Of a stretch of 13,692 bases of DNA, positions 1-6,976 are shown one piece after another (the stretch's first letter is position 1; each line of letters starts with the position of its first letter). A model generated the notes under the pieces. That model searched no databases and was not told the origin of the DNA. It saw only the letters and a list, made by a program, of their open reading frames with translations. A program made the translations under genes and the position numbers. Where the stretch lies: the NCBI GenBank assembly GCA_035307785.1, contig DATGHS010000076.1, positions 1-13,692 on the forward strand. The letters run 5' to 3'. The stretch is from DATGHS01 sp035307785 (GTDB taxonomy: Bacteria; Planctomycetota; Planctomycetia; Gemmatales; Gemmataceae).

Positions 1-1
1 C

Positions 2-1306
2 GCTTCCGGCAATCCGCTGGCGCCGAAGTTGCCGCACTTCCCGGCCCGGGCCAAGCATGTCATCCACATTTACCTCAACGGCGGACCGTCGCAGGTGGAT
101 ACTTTCGACCCCAAGCCGTTGTTGAAGAAGTTCGAAGGCAAGACGCTGCCCACCGGCAACCTCACCACCGAACGGCACACCGGGTCAGCGTTGCCGTCGC
201 CGTTTCAGTTCCGCAAGTTCGGCCAGAGCGGCATCGAGATGAGCGAAATCTTTTCGAAGACCGCCGCACACATCGATGATATTTGTGTCATTCGCTCCCT
301 GCATGCGAATACGCCGAACCACGAGCAGTCAATGCGGCTCATGAACTGCGGCGACGAGCGGCTGGCACGCCCCAGTTTCGGCGCCTGGCTTACGTATGGT
401 TTGGGTTCCGAGAATCAGAACCTGCCGGGCTTCATCGTTATGTGCCCCGGCTTGCCGGTGGCCGATGTTTCGAACTGGCGCTCCGCCTTTCTGCCCGGAA
501 TTTATCAGGGAACTTACATCAACACGCAGAAGACAAAGGTCGAAGAACTGATCGAGAATATTCAGAACCCGAATGTTTCGCATACGGCCCAACGGCGGCA
601 ACTCGATCTGCTCGGCGAACTCAATCGCCAGCACTTGCAGCGCCGGCCGGACGATGCGGCGCTGGAAGCGCGCATCGAATCATTCGAGCTGGCCTTCCGC
701 ATGCAACTGGCCGCCACCGATGCTTTCGACGTGAGCAAGGAGCCACAGCGGATTCTCGATAAGTACGGCCCCGGCGTGCAGGCACAGCAAATGCTCATCG
801 CTCGCCGGCTGGTCGAGCGCGGCGTGCGCTTCGTGCAGCTTTACCACGGCGACGTGCAGCCGTGGGACAGCCACGATCAGGTGGAAAAGAACCATCGCCG
901 GCTCGCCGGCGAATGCGATCAGGGCATAGCCGCGCTGCTCACCGACCTCAAGCGCCTCGGCCTGTTCGAAGAAACGCTGGTGTTGTGCGGCGGCGAGTTT
1001 GGCCGCACGCCGGCCGTGGAGGTCGGTCAACCCGGCACGCAAGGACCGGGCCTGGGCCGCGATCACAACCACTGGGGTTTCAGCGTCTGGCTGGCCGGCT
1101 GCGGCGTGAAAGGCGGCACCGTTTACGGCGCGACCGACGAATTCGGCTACAAGGCCGTAGAGAATCCGGTGCACGTGCATGACCTGCATGCGACAATGCT
1201 GCATTTGTTGGGATTCGATCACGAGAAGTTGACGTATCGCTATGCGGGAAGGGATTTTCGATTAACCGACGTGGCGGGGAAGGTGGTGAAGGAGATTTTG
1301 GCGTGA
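2..1306 (+). CDS. DUF1501 family protein, 5' end outside the window
   Basis: This is a DUF1501 protein, a family expanded in planctomycetes with an alkaline phosphatase/sulfatase-like fold; its substrate is unknown. The frame is open to the left edge (first full codon at base 2). A TTG at 29 is not the true start, because the residues before it (ASGNPLAPK) align with residues 46-54 of the downstream paralogue. About 45 N-terminal residues, probably including a Tat signal, are therefore missing. Visible family motifs are GGPSQVDTFDPKP near the start, EFGRTP, GRDHNHWG, GVKGGTVYGATDEFG and HDLHATMLHLLG near the end. It is followed after 78 bp by a second DUF1501 gene, so the two probably share a transcript. 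DUF1501 genes usually follow DUF1549/DUF1553 cytochrome-type genes, which would be expected upstream. The family call is firm; the role is not known. Confidence 0.93.
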   Translation, partial: ASGNPLAPKLPHFPARAKHVIHIYLNGGPSQVDTFDPKPLLKKFEGKTLPTGNLTTERHTGSALPSPFQFRKFGQSGIEMSEIFSKTAAHIDDICVIRSLHANTPNHEQSMRLMNCGDERLARPSFGAWLTYGLGSENQNLPGFIVMCPGLPVADVSNWRSAFLPGIYQGTYINTQKTKVEELIENIQNPNVSHTAQRRQLDLLGELNRQHLQRRPDDAALEARIESFELAFRMQLAATDAFDVSKEPQRILDKYGPGVQAQQMLIARRLVERGVRFVQLYHGDVQPWDSHDQVEKNHRRLAGECDQGIAALLTDLKRLGLFEETLVLCGGEFGRTPAVEVGQPGTQGPGLGRDHNHWGFSVWLAGCGVKGGTVYGATDEFGYKAVENPVHVHDLHATMLHLLGFDHEKLTYRYAGRDFRLTDVAGKVVKEILA

Positions 1307-1318
1307 TCGAGTAAGCTT

Positions 1319-1352
1319 CTTGCGGCTTCGCGCACGCCAGCTAAGCCGCAAG
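1319..1352. repeat. 10-bp inverted repeat between the two DUF1501 genes
   Basis: CTTGCGGCTT (1319-1328) and AAGCCGCAAG (1343-1352) are perfect reverse complements around a 14-base loop. There is no T-run after either arm, so it is not a standard intrinsic terminator. It could be a REP-like element or an mRNA stability hairpin between cotranscribed genes. The right arm plus the next bases contains GCCGCAAGCG, which also occurs at 5972-5981 (intergenic) and 3111-3120 (inside birA). Confidence 0.55.
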
Positions 1353-1384
1353 CGAATTATGCTTGTTCCTGATATGTTAAGATC

Positions 1385-2827
1385 ATGAGCGCTGGAAACA
1401 CCTCACATTTGCCACTAGCCCATACTCGCCGCGAGTTCCTGCTTCAGGCCGGCAGTGGTTTCGGCGCCATCGCGCTGAACTGGCTGCTCGCGCGAGCGGC
1501 CCGCGCCGATGTCCGCTCTGTTTCCGCCAATCCGCTTGCCGCGAAGCCGCCGCACTTCGCGGCTCGTGCCAAATCCGTCATCTTTATGTTCATGGTCGGG
1601 GGGCCGAGCGCCATCGACTTGTTCGACCCGAAGCCGGCACTGGAGAAATATGCCGGCAAGCCATTGCCGAAAGAGCGCGGCAACTTTGTCAGCCAGTTCA
1701 CGAAGGGCGACACGCCGCTCATGCCGAGCACGCGCAAGTTCCGCAAGCACGGCCAAAGCGGGCTCGATGTTTCCGACCTGATGCCGCATCTGGCGACCTG
1801 CGTCGATGACATCTGTTTCCTGCGCTCCTGTTGGTGCACCAGCATCGTTCACGCCCCGGCCATGTACGAACTTCACAGCGGCCGGTTTCAGATGGGCCAT
1901 CCAAGCCTGGGTTCGTGGGTGACTTATGGCCTTGGCAGCGTGAGTGAGAATTTGCCGGCTTACTGCGTGATGCCGCAGCCGGAAGGAGTGCCAGAAGGTG
2001 GTGCGCCCTGCTGGGGTTCCGCTTATCTTCCTGCGGTTTACCAGGGCACGTTGCTGCGGCGCGGGCCGAATCCGATCCTGAACCTCAAGCCGCCGGCCGA
2101 TGTCGGACTGGAGCGGCAGCGGAATACATTCGATTTCCTCAAAAAGCTGAACGAAGCGGACCTCGACCCGAGCGACACCGAGCTTTCCGCCCGAATCAGC
2201 ACTTACGAACTCGCGTTCCGCATGCAGCAACATGGGCCGGAGGCCGTCGATCTGAGCCGCGAAGACGAGAAGACGAAGCGGATGTATGGCCTCGACAATC
2301 CGAAGACTGCCGACTTCGGCACACGCTTGCTGCTGGCCCGGCGGCTGGTGGAGCGCGGCGTGCGCTTTGTCCAGGTCTACTCCGGCGGCGGGCCGCTGGT
2401 CACGCAATGGGACGCGCACGACGACATCAACGGCAATCATGAAAAAATGTGCGGCCACGTGGACCAGCCCATCGCCGCTTTGCTGAAGGACCTGAAGCGC
2501 CGCGGCCTGCTCGATGAAACGCTCGTTATTTGGGCCAGCGAGTTTGGCCGCACGCCGTTTTCGCAGGGCGGCAAGGGCCGCGATCATAATCCGTATGGCT
2601 ACACCATGTGGCTGGCCGGCGGAGGCGTAAAGGGCGGCCAGGCCATCGGCGCGACCGACGAGTTCGGCATGAAGGCCGTGGAAGAACGCATCGGCGTCAA
2701 TGATTTTCACGCCACGATCCTGCACCTGCTCGGCCTCGAGCATACGCGCCTGACCTTCCGCCACAACAGCCGCGACGAGCGGCTCACCGATGTCGGCGGC
2801 GCGGTCGTGGCGAAAGCAATTGGTTAG
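1385..2827 (+). CDS. DUF1501 family protein with Tat signal
   Basis: This 480-residue DUF1501 protein is probably exported folded through the Tat pathway. The N-terminus carries a twin-arginine motif, TRREFLL at residues 14-20, followed by a hydrophobic stretch (GAIALNWLLARAARA) with an AxA-type end near residue 41. Family motifs follow: GGPSAIDLFDPKP, EFGRTP, GRDHNPYGYTMWLAGGGVKGG, GATDEFGMKAVE and DFHATILHLLG. It is a clear paralogue of the upstream gene, and the two align through the whole C-terminal half. The ATG at 1385 is chosen because it leaves the Tat motif at the usual place; no good Shine-Dalgarno precedes it. The TAG stop lies inside the palindromic repeat that starts at 2824. Family assignment is firm and biochemical function is unknown. 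Confidence 0.95.
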   Translation: MSAGNTSHLPLAHTRREFLLQAGSGFGAIALNWLLARAARADVRSVSANPLAAKPPHFAARAKSVIFMFMVGGPSAIDLFDPKPALEKYAGKPLPKERGNFVSQFTKGDTPLMPSTRKFRKHGQSGLDVSDLMPHLATCVDDICFLRSCWCTSIVHAPAMYELHSGRFQMGHPSLGSWVTYGLGSVSENLPAYCVMPQPEGVPEGGAPCWGSAYLPAVYQGTLLRRGPNPILNLKPPADVGLERQRNTFDFLKKLNEADLDPSDTELSARISTYELAFRMQQHGPEAVDLSREDEKTKRMYGLDNPKTADFGTRLLLARRLVERGVRFVQVYSGGGPLVTQWDAHDDINGNHEKMCGHVDQPIAALLKDLKRRGLLDETLVIWASEFGRTPFSQGGKGRDHNPYGYTMWLAGGGVKGGQAIGATDEFGMKAVEERIGVNDFHATILHLLGLEHTRLTFRHNSRDERLTDVGGAVVAKAIG

Positions 2828-2899
2828 CCGTGAGGCGGAGTCTTCGGAGCCGAGCGTTCGCTGCCGCGCTCGGCTCCGAAGACTCCGCCTCGCGGCTAA
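2824..2899. repeat. 33-bp near-perfect palindromic repeat
   Basis: The arm at 2824-2856 pairs with 2867-2899 over 33 bases; the only non-identity would be a U-G wobble in RNA. The loop is 10 bases. The left arm contains the TAG stop of the upstream DUF1501 gene. No T-run follows, so it may act as a transcript-end hairpin but is not a textbook terminator. A copy of the right arm with 34 of 36 matches (2867-2902 against 6920-6955) lies downstream of recN, so this is a dispersed element and not only a local hairpin. Confidence 0.85.
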
Positions 2900-2917
2900 A
2901 CGAAGTTGAAAGATAGA

Positions 2918-3097
2918 ATGGCAACCATTGGCTTGATACTGACTCGATCGCCGTCGATCGCACGCTTGATGCGATGGGCCGCGATCATCGTGGGCGCAGC
3001 GATTGTCATCTTCGCCCATGGCTGCCATGCCGGCGATGCCGATCACGAATTATTCGCACCGAGTTCTTCGGCTGCCATTTGCGCCGGCAGCAACTGA
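2918..3097 (+). CDS. Doubtful small ORF with a signal-peptide-like helix
   Basis: I do not recognise this 59-residue frame. From the ATG at 2918 (a TTG at 2906 is also possible) it has a basic start, an arginine-containing stretch (ARLMRW), a hydrophobic helix (AAIIVGAAIVIFAHG) and then CHAGDADHE, which looks like a signal peptide or lipoprotein start. The last 55 bases overlap the 3' end of birA on the other strand, and the downstream residues (SSSAAICAGSN) are the antisense of birA codons. It may be the remnant 5' end of a secreted-protein gene whose body was lost, a small membrane protein, or chance. A weak purine stretch (GAAAGA) precedes the ATG. Confidence 0.25.
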   Translation: MATIGLILTRSPSIARLMRWAAIIVGAAIVIFAHGCHAGDADHELFAPSSSAAICAGSN

Positions 3098-3837
3098 CGA
3101 ACAACTTCCGGCCGCAAGCGGTTCACGCCGCACGGTTGTTCGAGTTCGATGCGGTCAAAAGTCATGTCTCGCAGTCGGCCACGGTGCGTGTCTCCGCCCG
3201 CATCCACAGCGATTACCTCATGCCCAAGTAAGCCAAAGTGCCATTTCCAGCGCGATTCCAGCGCCGGCGTTTCGCCGTGAAGCAAATCATCGTATTCCGC
3301 ATCGAGCCGCTCGATCAACGCGCGCGCGATCTCAGAAGTCTTCAGACTTTGGCCGGTCACCGAGGCGAGCGAACCTGCCTGGGGCAGACCGGCTCGTTCG
3401 AAATTCTCCGCCGATTGAGTCACATTTAGACCGATGCCAAGCACGGTGCTTCGGGCCTGTTCGACGAGGATTCCGGCGATTTTGCGGCCCTTGAGAAGGA
3501 CATCGTTCGGCCACTTGATGCGAGATTGCCGGCCAGTTGCACCGAACACGACCTCCGCTACGCTCACGGCTGCCCAGGCGCACAGCAGGGCCGGCCGCAG
3601 CAATTCGGGCAGCGGGTACAACACGATCGACATCAGCACGCTGCTCCCCGGAGGCGCAACCCAGTGGCGGCCATATTGGCCGCGGCCAGCCGTCTGTTCG
3701 TCGGCAATGATTACAAGGCCATGATGCGCCGGATCACAAGGAAGCGCTGCCGCGAGCGCATTGGTGCTTTCGATACTCGCATAATGCCCAATGCGTCGGC
3801 CGATGTGCTTGCGCCCTGGATCATTTCTTTCCTGCAT
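3043..3837 (-). CDS. birA: Biotin--[acetyl-CoA-carboxylase] ligase, monofunctional
   Basis: Biotin protein ligase activates biotin with ATP and transfers it to the lysine of biotin carboxyl carrier protein, the acetyl-CoA carboxylase subunit, in the cytoplasm. With the start at 3837 it is 264 residues long. It shows SIESTN (21-26), the biotin/ATP loop GRGQYGRHW (51-59), KWPNDVLL (108-115), GRKIAGILVE (117-126) with the conserved catalytic-type lysine K119, and GIGLNV (135-140). A small C-terminal domain ends with the typical VNRLRPEVV. The N-terminal winged-helix DNA-binding domain of E. coli BirA is absent, so it should not act as a repressor. The ATG at 3837 is preceded by GGAAG at 8 bases; ATG at 3861 and a longer frame to 3948 are alternatives, but the latter would overlap the divergent gene. 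Confidence 0.93.
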   Translation of the reverse strand: MQERNDPGRKHIGRRIGHYASIESTNALAAALPCDPAHHGLVIIADEQTAGRGQYGRHWVAPPGSSVLMSIVLYPLPELLRPALLCAWAAVSVAEVVFGATGRQSRIKWPNDVLLKGRKIAGILVEQARSTVLGIGLNVTQSAENFERAGLPQAGSLASVTGQSLKTSEIARALIERLDAEYDDLLHGETPALESRWKWHFGLLGHEVIAVDAGGDTHRGRLRDMTFDRIELEQPCGVNRLRPEVVRQLLPAQMAAEELGANNS

Positions 3838-3913
3838 GTTTGCTGCTTCCACATCACCCATCAATGTCACAGTACAATAATTCGTGCCCGTGCAACCTCG
3901 CCGAGAATCGCGC

Positions 3914-5962
3914 ATGACCGCTGTTGTTGACTCGCCGGCGCCGGCCAAACCGACCCCGCCTTACCGCGCCGCCTGGTATTTGATTCTGGGCCTCGTTGGT
4001 CTCGATTATTTCAGCACGCTGGCGTATCAGCCGTCCATTGCCTTCGAAGCGGCCGGGGTGCTGGCTCCGTTGGCCACCGCCTTTATCGTTTTACTCACGC
4101 TTCTGGGCGCCTTGCCGGTCTATGCCTACATTGCCGGACACTCGCCGCCGGGACAAGGCTCGATGGCCATTATCGAGCACGTCGTCCACGGCTGGAAGGG
4201 AAAATTCCTGATTCTGGTCCTACTCGGCTTCGCCGCTACCAATTTCGTCTTTACGCGCACTCTCTCGACTGCCGATGCCACCGTGCACATCGTCCACAAT
4301 CCCAGCTGGCAACCGACCATCGATTCGATGGCCGAAGCCGGAAAGGAAGCTCAAGCCGCTTACCACAATTCGTTCTGGCAAAGCATCTGGAATTTTTGGG
4401 ACCGGCAACTGGTCATCACACTGCTCTTGCTCGTGTTGTATTGCTTGTTCATCCCGATTTTCTGGTCTGGCTTCACGAAGCGCTTCGTGCAAGTGGCGGC
4501 CGTGCTCGTCGGCATATATCTCGTTCTGACTCTGATCGTACTGTTGAGCAGCTTGTTTTTTCTGGCTCGTCACGGCGACCGATTCGACCTTTGGCTGGCG
4601 AATATCCATTCCGGCCACTGGGAATTCGAGGCGCCGTCGTGGGCCGACGTCGATGCCTGGTCGATTGTCAAAGTATGTCTTTGGCTGTTGCCGAAGATGG
4701 CGCTGGGCTTGAGCGGTTTCGAGATGTGCATGGTGGTGATGCCGATTGTGCGCGGAAACACCAACGACGAACCAAATCAACCAGCCGGGCAAATCCGAAA
4801 CACCCGGAAGCTCATGTTGACCTCGGCGCTAGTTATGAGCGGGCTACTGCTGGGCTCGGCATTGGTCACTACGCTGCTGATGGCGCCGGAAACTCTTCGG
4901 GCGGGCGGCGCTGCCCACGAGCGTGCCCTGGCCGCGATTGCCCATGGTGAAACGCTGACCAGCGAAGTGTCCGGACGCGACCTGAATCCGCTTTTCGGCT
5001 CCGTATTCGGCACAATTTACGATGTGTCCACCATCCTGATGCTGTGCCTGGCTGGGGCCAGCGTATCACTTGGCATGCGCTCGCTTTTGCCGCAGTTTCT
5101 GCTGCGCTTCGGCATGGAACTTCAATGGGCAAATGCCACAGGCTTTATCTTCCTGATCTTCAACGCCATCAACTTAGTCATCACGCTGCTATTTAAGGCC
5201 AGCGTCGATGCCCAGCGCAGCGCCTATGCGATCAGCGTCCTCTCTTTGATGGCGTGTGGCGGCTTCGCTACCACCATGCACCTGTTCCGCAGCCGCGTGT
5301 GGTGGAGAATGCTACTAGCGGTGCCTTTCGCCGTTATCTTTATTGTGTTCCTGGGTATGGCGCTGGGATTGGTGTGGCATCATCCGGCCAGCGTGGTCAT
5401 TTCCGGTCTCTTCATCGTCACGGTGATTGTTAGCTCGCTGTTGTCGCGCTGGTGGCGCAGCAAAGAATTTCGCTTTGAAGGCTTTGAATTCGACAATGAA
5501 GAATCGCGCCTGCGCTGGGACACACTGCGATTCTTGCATTATTCGATATTGGTTCCGCACCGACCGGAGGGACACCATACGCTGGCGGAAAAGGAAGCAC
5601 GGATTCGCCAACGGCACCGCCTCGGCAACGACGTGCCGATCGTTTTTCTCGAAACCACGGCCGATGAACCCAGCGAATTCCTTCAGAAGCCGCTGGTTTC
5701 CATTGAACAGCACGACGGCAGCTATGTAATCCGTGTCAAGCGCTGCGCTTCGGTAGCGCACGTGATTGCTGCGATCGGCATCGAATTCTCGAAAGTCGGC
5801 GAGCCGCCGGAAATTCATTTCGGCTGGTCCGATGAATCAGCACTGCGGGCGATGCTTGAATTCCTCCTCTTCGGCGAAGGCAACATCCCCTGGCTGGTCC
5901 ACGACTTGCTTAAACGGCACGAATCCGATGCGACCAAGCGGCCACGAGTGATTGTGGGCTGA
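3914..5962 (+). CDS. APC-superfamily permease, possibly KimA-like K+ transporter
   Basis: This is a 682-residue inner-membrane transporter with twelve predicted helices (roughly residues 21-515) and a cytosolic C-terminal domain of about 165 residues. Helix 1 reads GLDYFSTLAY (29-38) and helix 6 reads GLSGFE (265-270). These match the APC/LeuT-fold unwound helices and, by spacing, the D-x6-Y and T-G-x-E ion-site patterns I recall for KimA potassium/proton symporters (here D31, Y38, S267, E270). KimA also has a C-terminal cytosolic domain. An amino-acid permease of the same superfamily is the alternative. ATG at 3914 is chosen over GTG at 3884 because the first helix then starts about 20 residues in; CGAGAA lies just upstream. 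The gene diverges from birA with a 76-bp gap; TACAAT at 3873-3878 is a possible -10 without a convincing -35. Family call firm, substrate inferred. Confidence 0.88.
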   Translation: MTAVVDSPAPAKPTPPYRAAWYLILGLVGLDYFSTLAYQPSIAFEAAGVLAPLATAFIVLLTLLGALPVYAYIAGHSPPGQGSMAIIEHVVHGWKGKFLILVLLGFAATNFVFTRTLSTADATVHIVHNPSWQPTIDSMAEAGKEAQAAYHNSFWQSIWNFWDRQLVITLLLLVLYCLFIPIFWSGFTKRFVQVAAVLVGIYLVLTLIVLLSSLFFLARHGDRFDLWLANIHSGHWEFEAPSWADVDAWSIVKVCLWLLPKMALGLSGFEMCMVVMPIVRGNTNDEPNQPAGQIRNTRKLMLTSALVMSGLLLGSALVTTLLMAPETLRAGGAAHERALAAIAHGETLTSEVSGRDLNPLFGSVFGTIYDVSTILMLCLAGASVSLGMRSLLPQFLLRFGMELQWANATGFIFLIFNAINLVITLLFKASVDAQRSAYAISVLSLMACGGFATTMHLFRSRVWWRMLLAVPFAVIFIVFLGMALGLVWHHPASVVISGLFIVTVIVSSLLSRWWRSKEFRFEGFEFDNEESRLRWDTLRFLHYSILVPHRPEGHHTLAEKEARIRQRHRLGNDVPIVFLETTADEPSEFLQKPLVSIEQHDGSYVIRVKRCASVAHVIAAIGIEFSKVGEPPEIHFGWSDESALRAMLEFLLFGEGNIPWLVHDLLKRHESDATKRPRVIVG

Positions 5963-5988
5963 GGGTGCCACGCCGCAAGCGGCCTCAG
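5959..5988. terminator. Possible bidirectional hairpin between convergent genes
   Basis: CTGAGG (5959-5964) pairs with CCTCAG (5983-5988), and a GCCGCAAGCGGC palindrome (5972-5983) lies inside. It covers the stop codons of both convergent genes, whose gap is only 22 bp. There is no T-run, so termination is a guess from position. Confidence 0.3.
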
Positions 5989-6746
5989 ACCAGACTCTCC
6001 AGCAGATACTTGAGCTTTCGCACTTCCGGCTCCATCGGGTACGGGCCGTCCGGAATGTCGCGGATGTCGACGCTAAGCAGGCGGTCGTAGTGATAGCGCT
6101 CCAGGACGCTAATGATGCGGCCGTAATCGATTTGGCCCTGCCCGACGCGGACTTGGAATTCGTTCGGCGTTGCGCCGGTGTCGCGCAGACGCACGTGCCG
6201 GACGTAAGGGTAAACGTCGTCGAAACTGCGGCCACGAGCCGGGCCGACCAGGTAATGACTCGGATCGAGAGCGACTCCTAGGCCCGGTACCTTTTCGCAG
6301 AGTTCCACGGTGGTTTCGGGTGTCTCCGCCAGTGTGCCGACTTCGGTGTCGATCGCGAGAATCACTCCGTCGCCGCGCGCGATCTTCACCTTTTCGGTTA
6401 ATTCGTGCACTGCGCTGCCCATATCCATGCTGGCCGGCGGCGCGCTGACGCTGACGACCGGCACGGTGGTCAATCGAGCCAGGCGGCAAACGGCCCGCAA
6501 TTGTCGTAAGTGCTCGTCCGCATTGCCGTGAATATGGACGTGGAACGCAGCCACGGCCAGCGAGCAAACGCCGCGCAGGTAGCTCGCGGTGCGATTGACG
6601 TCGCTGGCCACATGCGAAGGCTTTAGGTGTGTGCCCTCTTCGTGAATGGCCAAATCAACCTTGGCGAAGCGCAATTCATCGATCTTGCGCAGTGCTTGTT
6701 CCAATGGATATTTGCCAAAGCAAAGTGTCGAACAGGCGACAAACAC
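5985..6746 (-). CDS. Sugar phosphate isomerase/epimerase family (TIM barrel)
   Basis: This 253-residue protein belongs to the xylose isomerase-like TIM-barrel family (AP_endonuc_2 superfamily), metal-dependent enzymes acting on sugars or inositols; the substrate cannot be read from sequence. Characteristic strands are VILAIDTEVGT (128-138, E135), GVALDPSHYL (157-166, D161 and H164), YVRHVRLRDTG (181-191, H184) and the C-terminal LLSVDIRD, where the usual metal-binding Glu appears to be Asp (D227). The GTG at 6746 is chosen because GGAAGGGGGAG lies directly before it and the protein then opens with a first barrel strand (FVACSTLCFG). A longer frame to 6983 exists, but its 79 extra residues are unlike the family and run through a dispersed repeat. 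It is convergent with the permease gene and lies downstream of recN, with 230 bp between them. Confidence 0.85.
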   Translation of the reverse strand: MFVACSTLCFGKYPLEQALRKIDELRFAKVDLAIHEEGTHLKPSHVASDVNRTASYLRGVCSLAVAAFHVHIHGNADEHLRQLRAVCRLARLTTVPVVSVSAPPASMDMGSAVHELTEKVKIARGDGVILAIDTEVGTLAETPETTVELCEKVPGLGVALDPSHYLVGPARGRSFDDVYPYVRHVRLRDTGATPNEFQVRVGQGQIDYGRIISVLERYHYDRLLSVDIRDIPDGPYPMEPEVRKLKYLLESLV

Positions 6747-6760
6747 GTTCTCCCCCTTCC

Positions 6761-6789
6761 GTGCTTGATGCCCCGCAGCATCACGGCAC
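6761..6789 (-). promoter_or_regulatory. Possible leader hairpin before the isomerase gene
   Basis: On the minus strand, GTGC and TGATGC pair with GCATCA and GCAC around a 6-base loop, with a small internal bulge. The hairpin ends about a dozen bases before the GTG and next to the purine-rich ribosome-binding site, so it could affect translation. The pairing is seen; the role is speculative. Confidence 0.25.
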
Positions 6790-6919
6790 TCGTGCGCAGA
6801 GTTTGTCCCCCGACAGCCACTGCGCATGCCGACAGTTTTCGCAGAGGGGTGGGGAAATACCATCTCCGCCTGTAGAACGCAAGAGAGAATTCGTGAAAAA
6901 AATGAGGTTCTCCGCGGCG

Positions 6920-6955
6920 CGCTCCGCTCCGAAGACTCCGCGTCGCGGCTAAACG
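6920..6955. repeat. Solo arm of the dispersed palindromic repeat
   Basis: These 36 bases match 2867-2902 at 34 positions. Only one arm is present, and the partner arm is not seen nearby. Read on the minus strand it begins 22 bases after the recN stop codon, the same position and orientation relative to a gene end as the copy after DUF1501. A run of seven T follows further downstream on the minus strand (6902-6896), about 17 bases past the repeat. The 230-bp gap between recN and the isomerase gene otherwise shows only the leader hairpin. Confidence 0.8.
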
Positions 6956-6976
6956 GCGCGGGCGCAGCGCTCGTGT

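Noticed and set aside
1415..3046. 543-codon open frame on the minus strand opposite DUF1501
   Set aside because: It is a mirror of the GC-rich third positions of the real gene; the residues match no family and both DUF1501 genes are clearly coded on the + strand.
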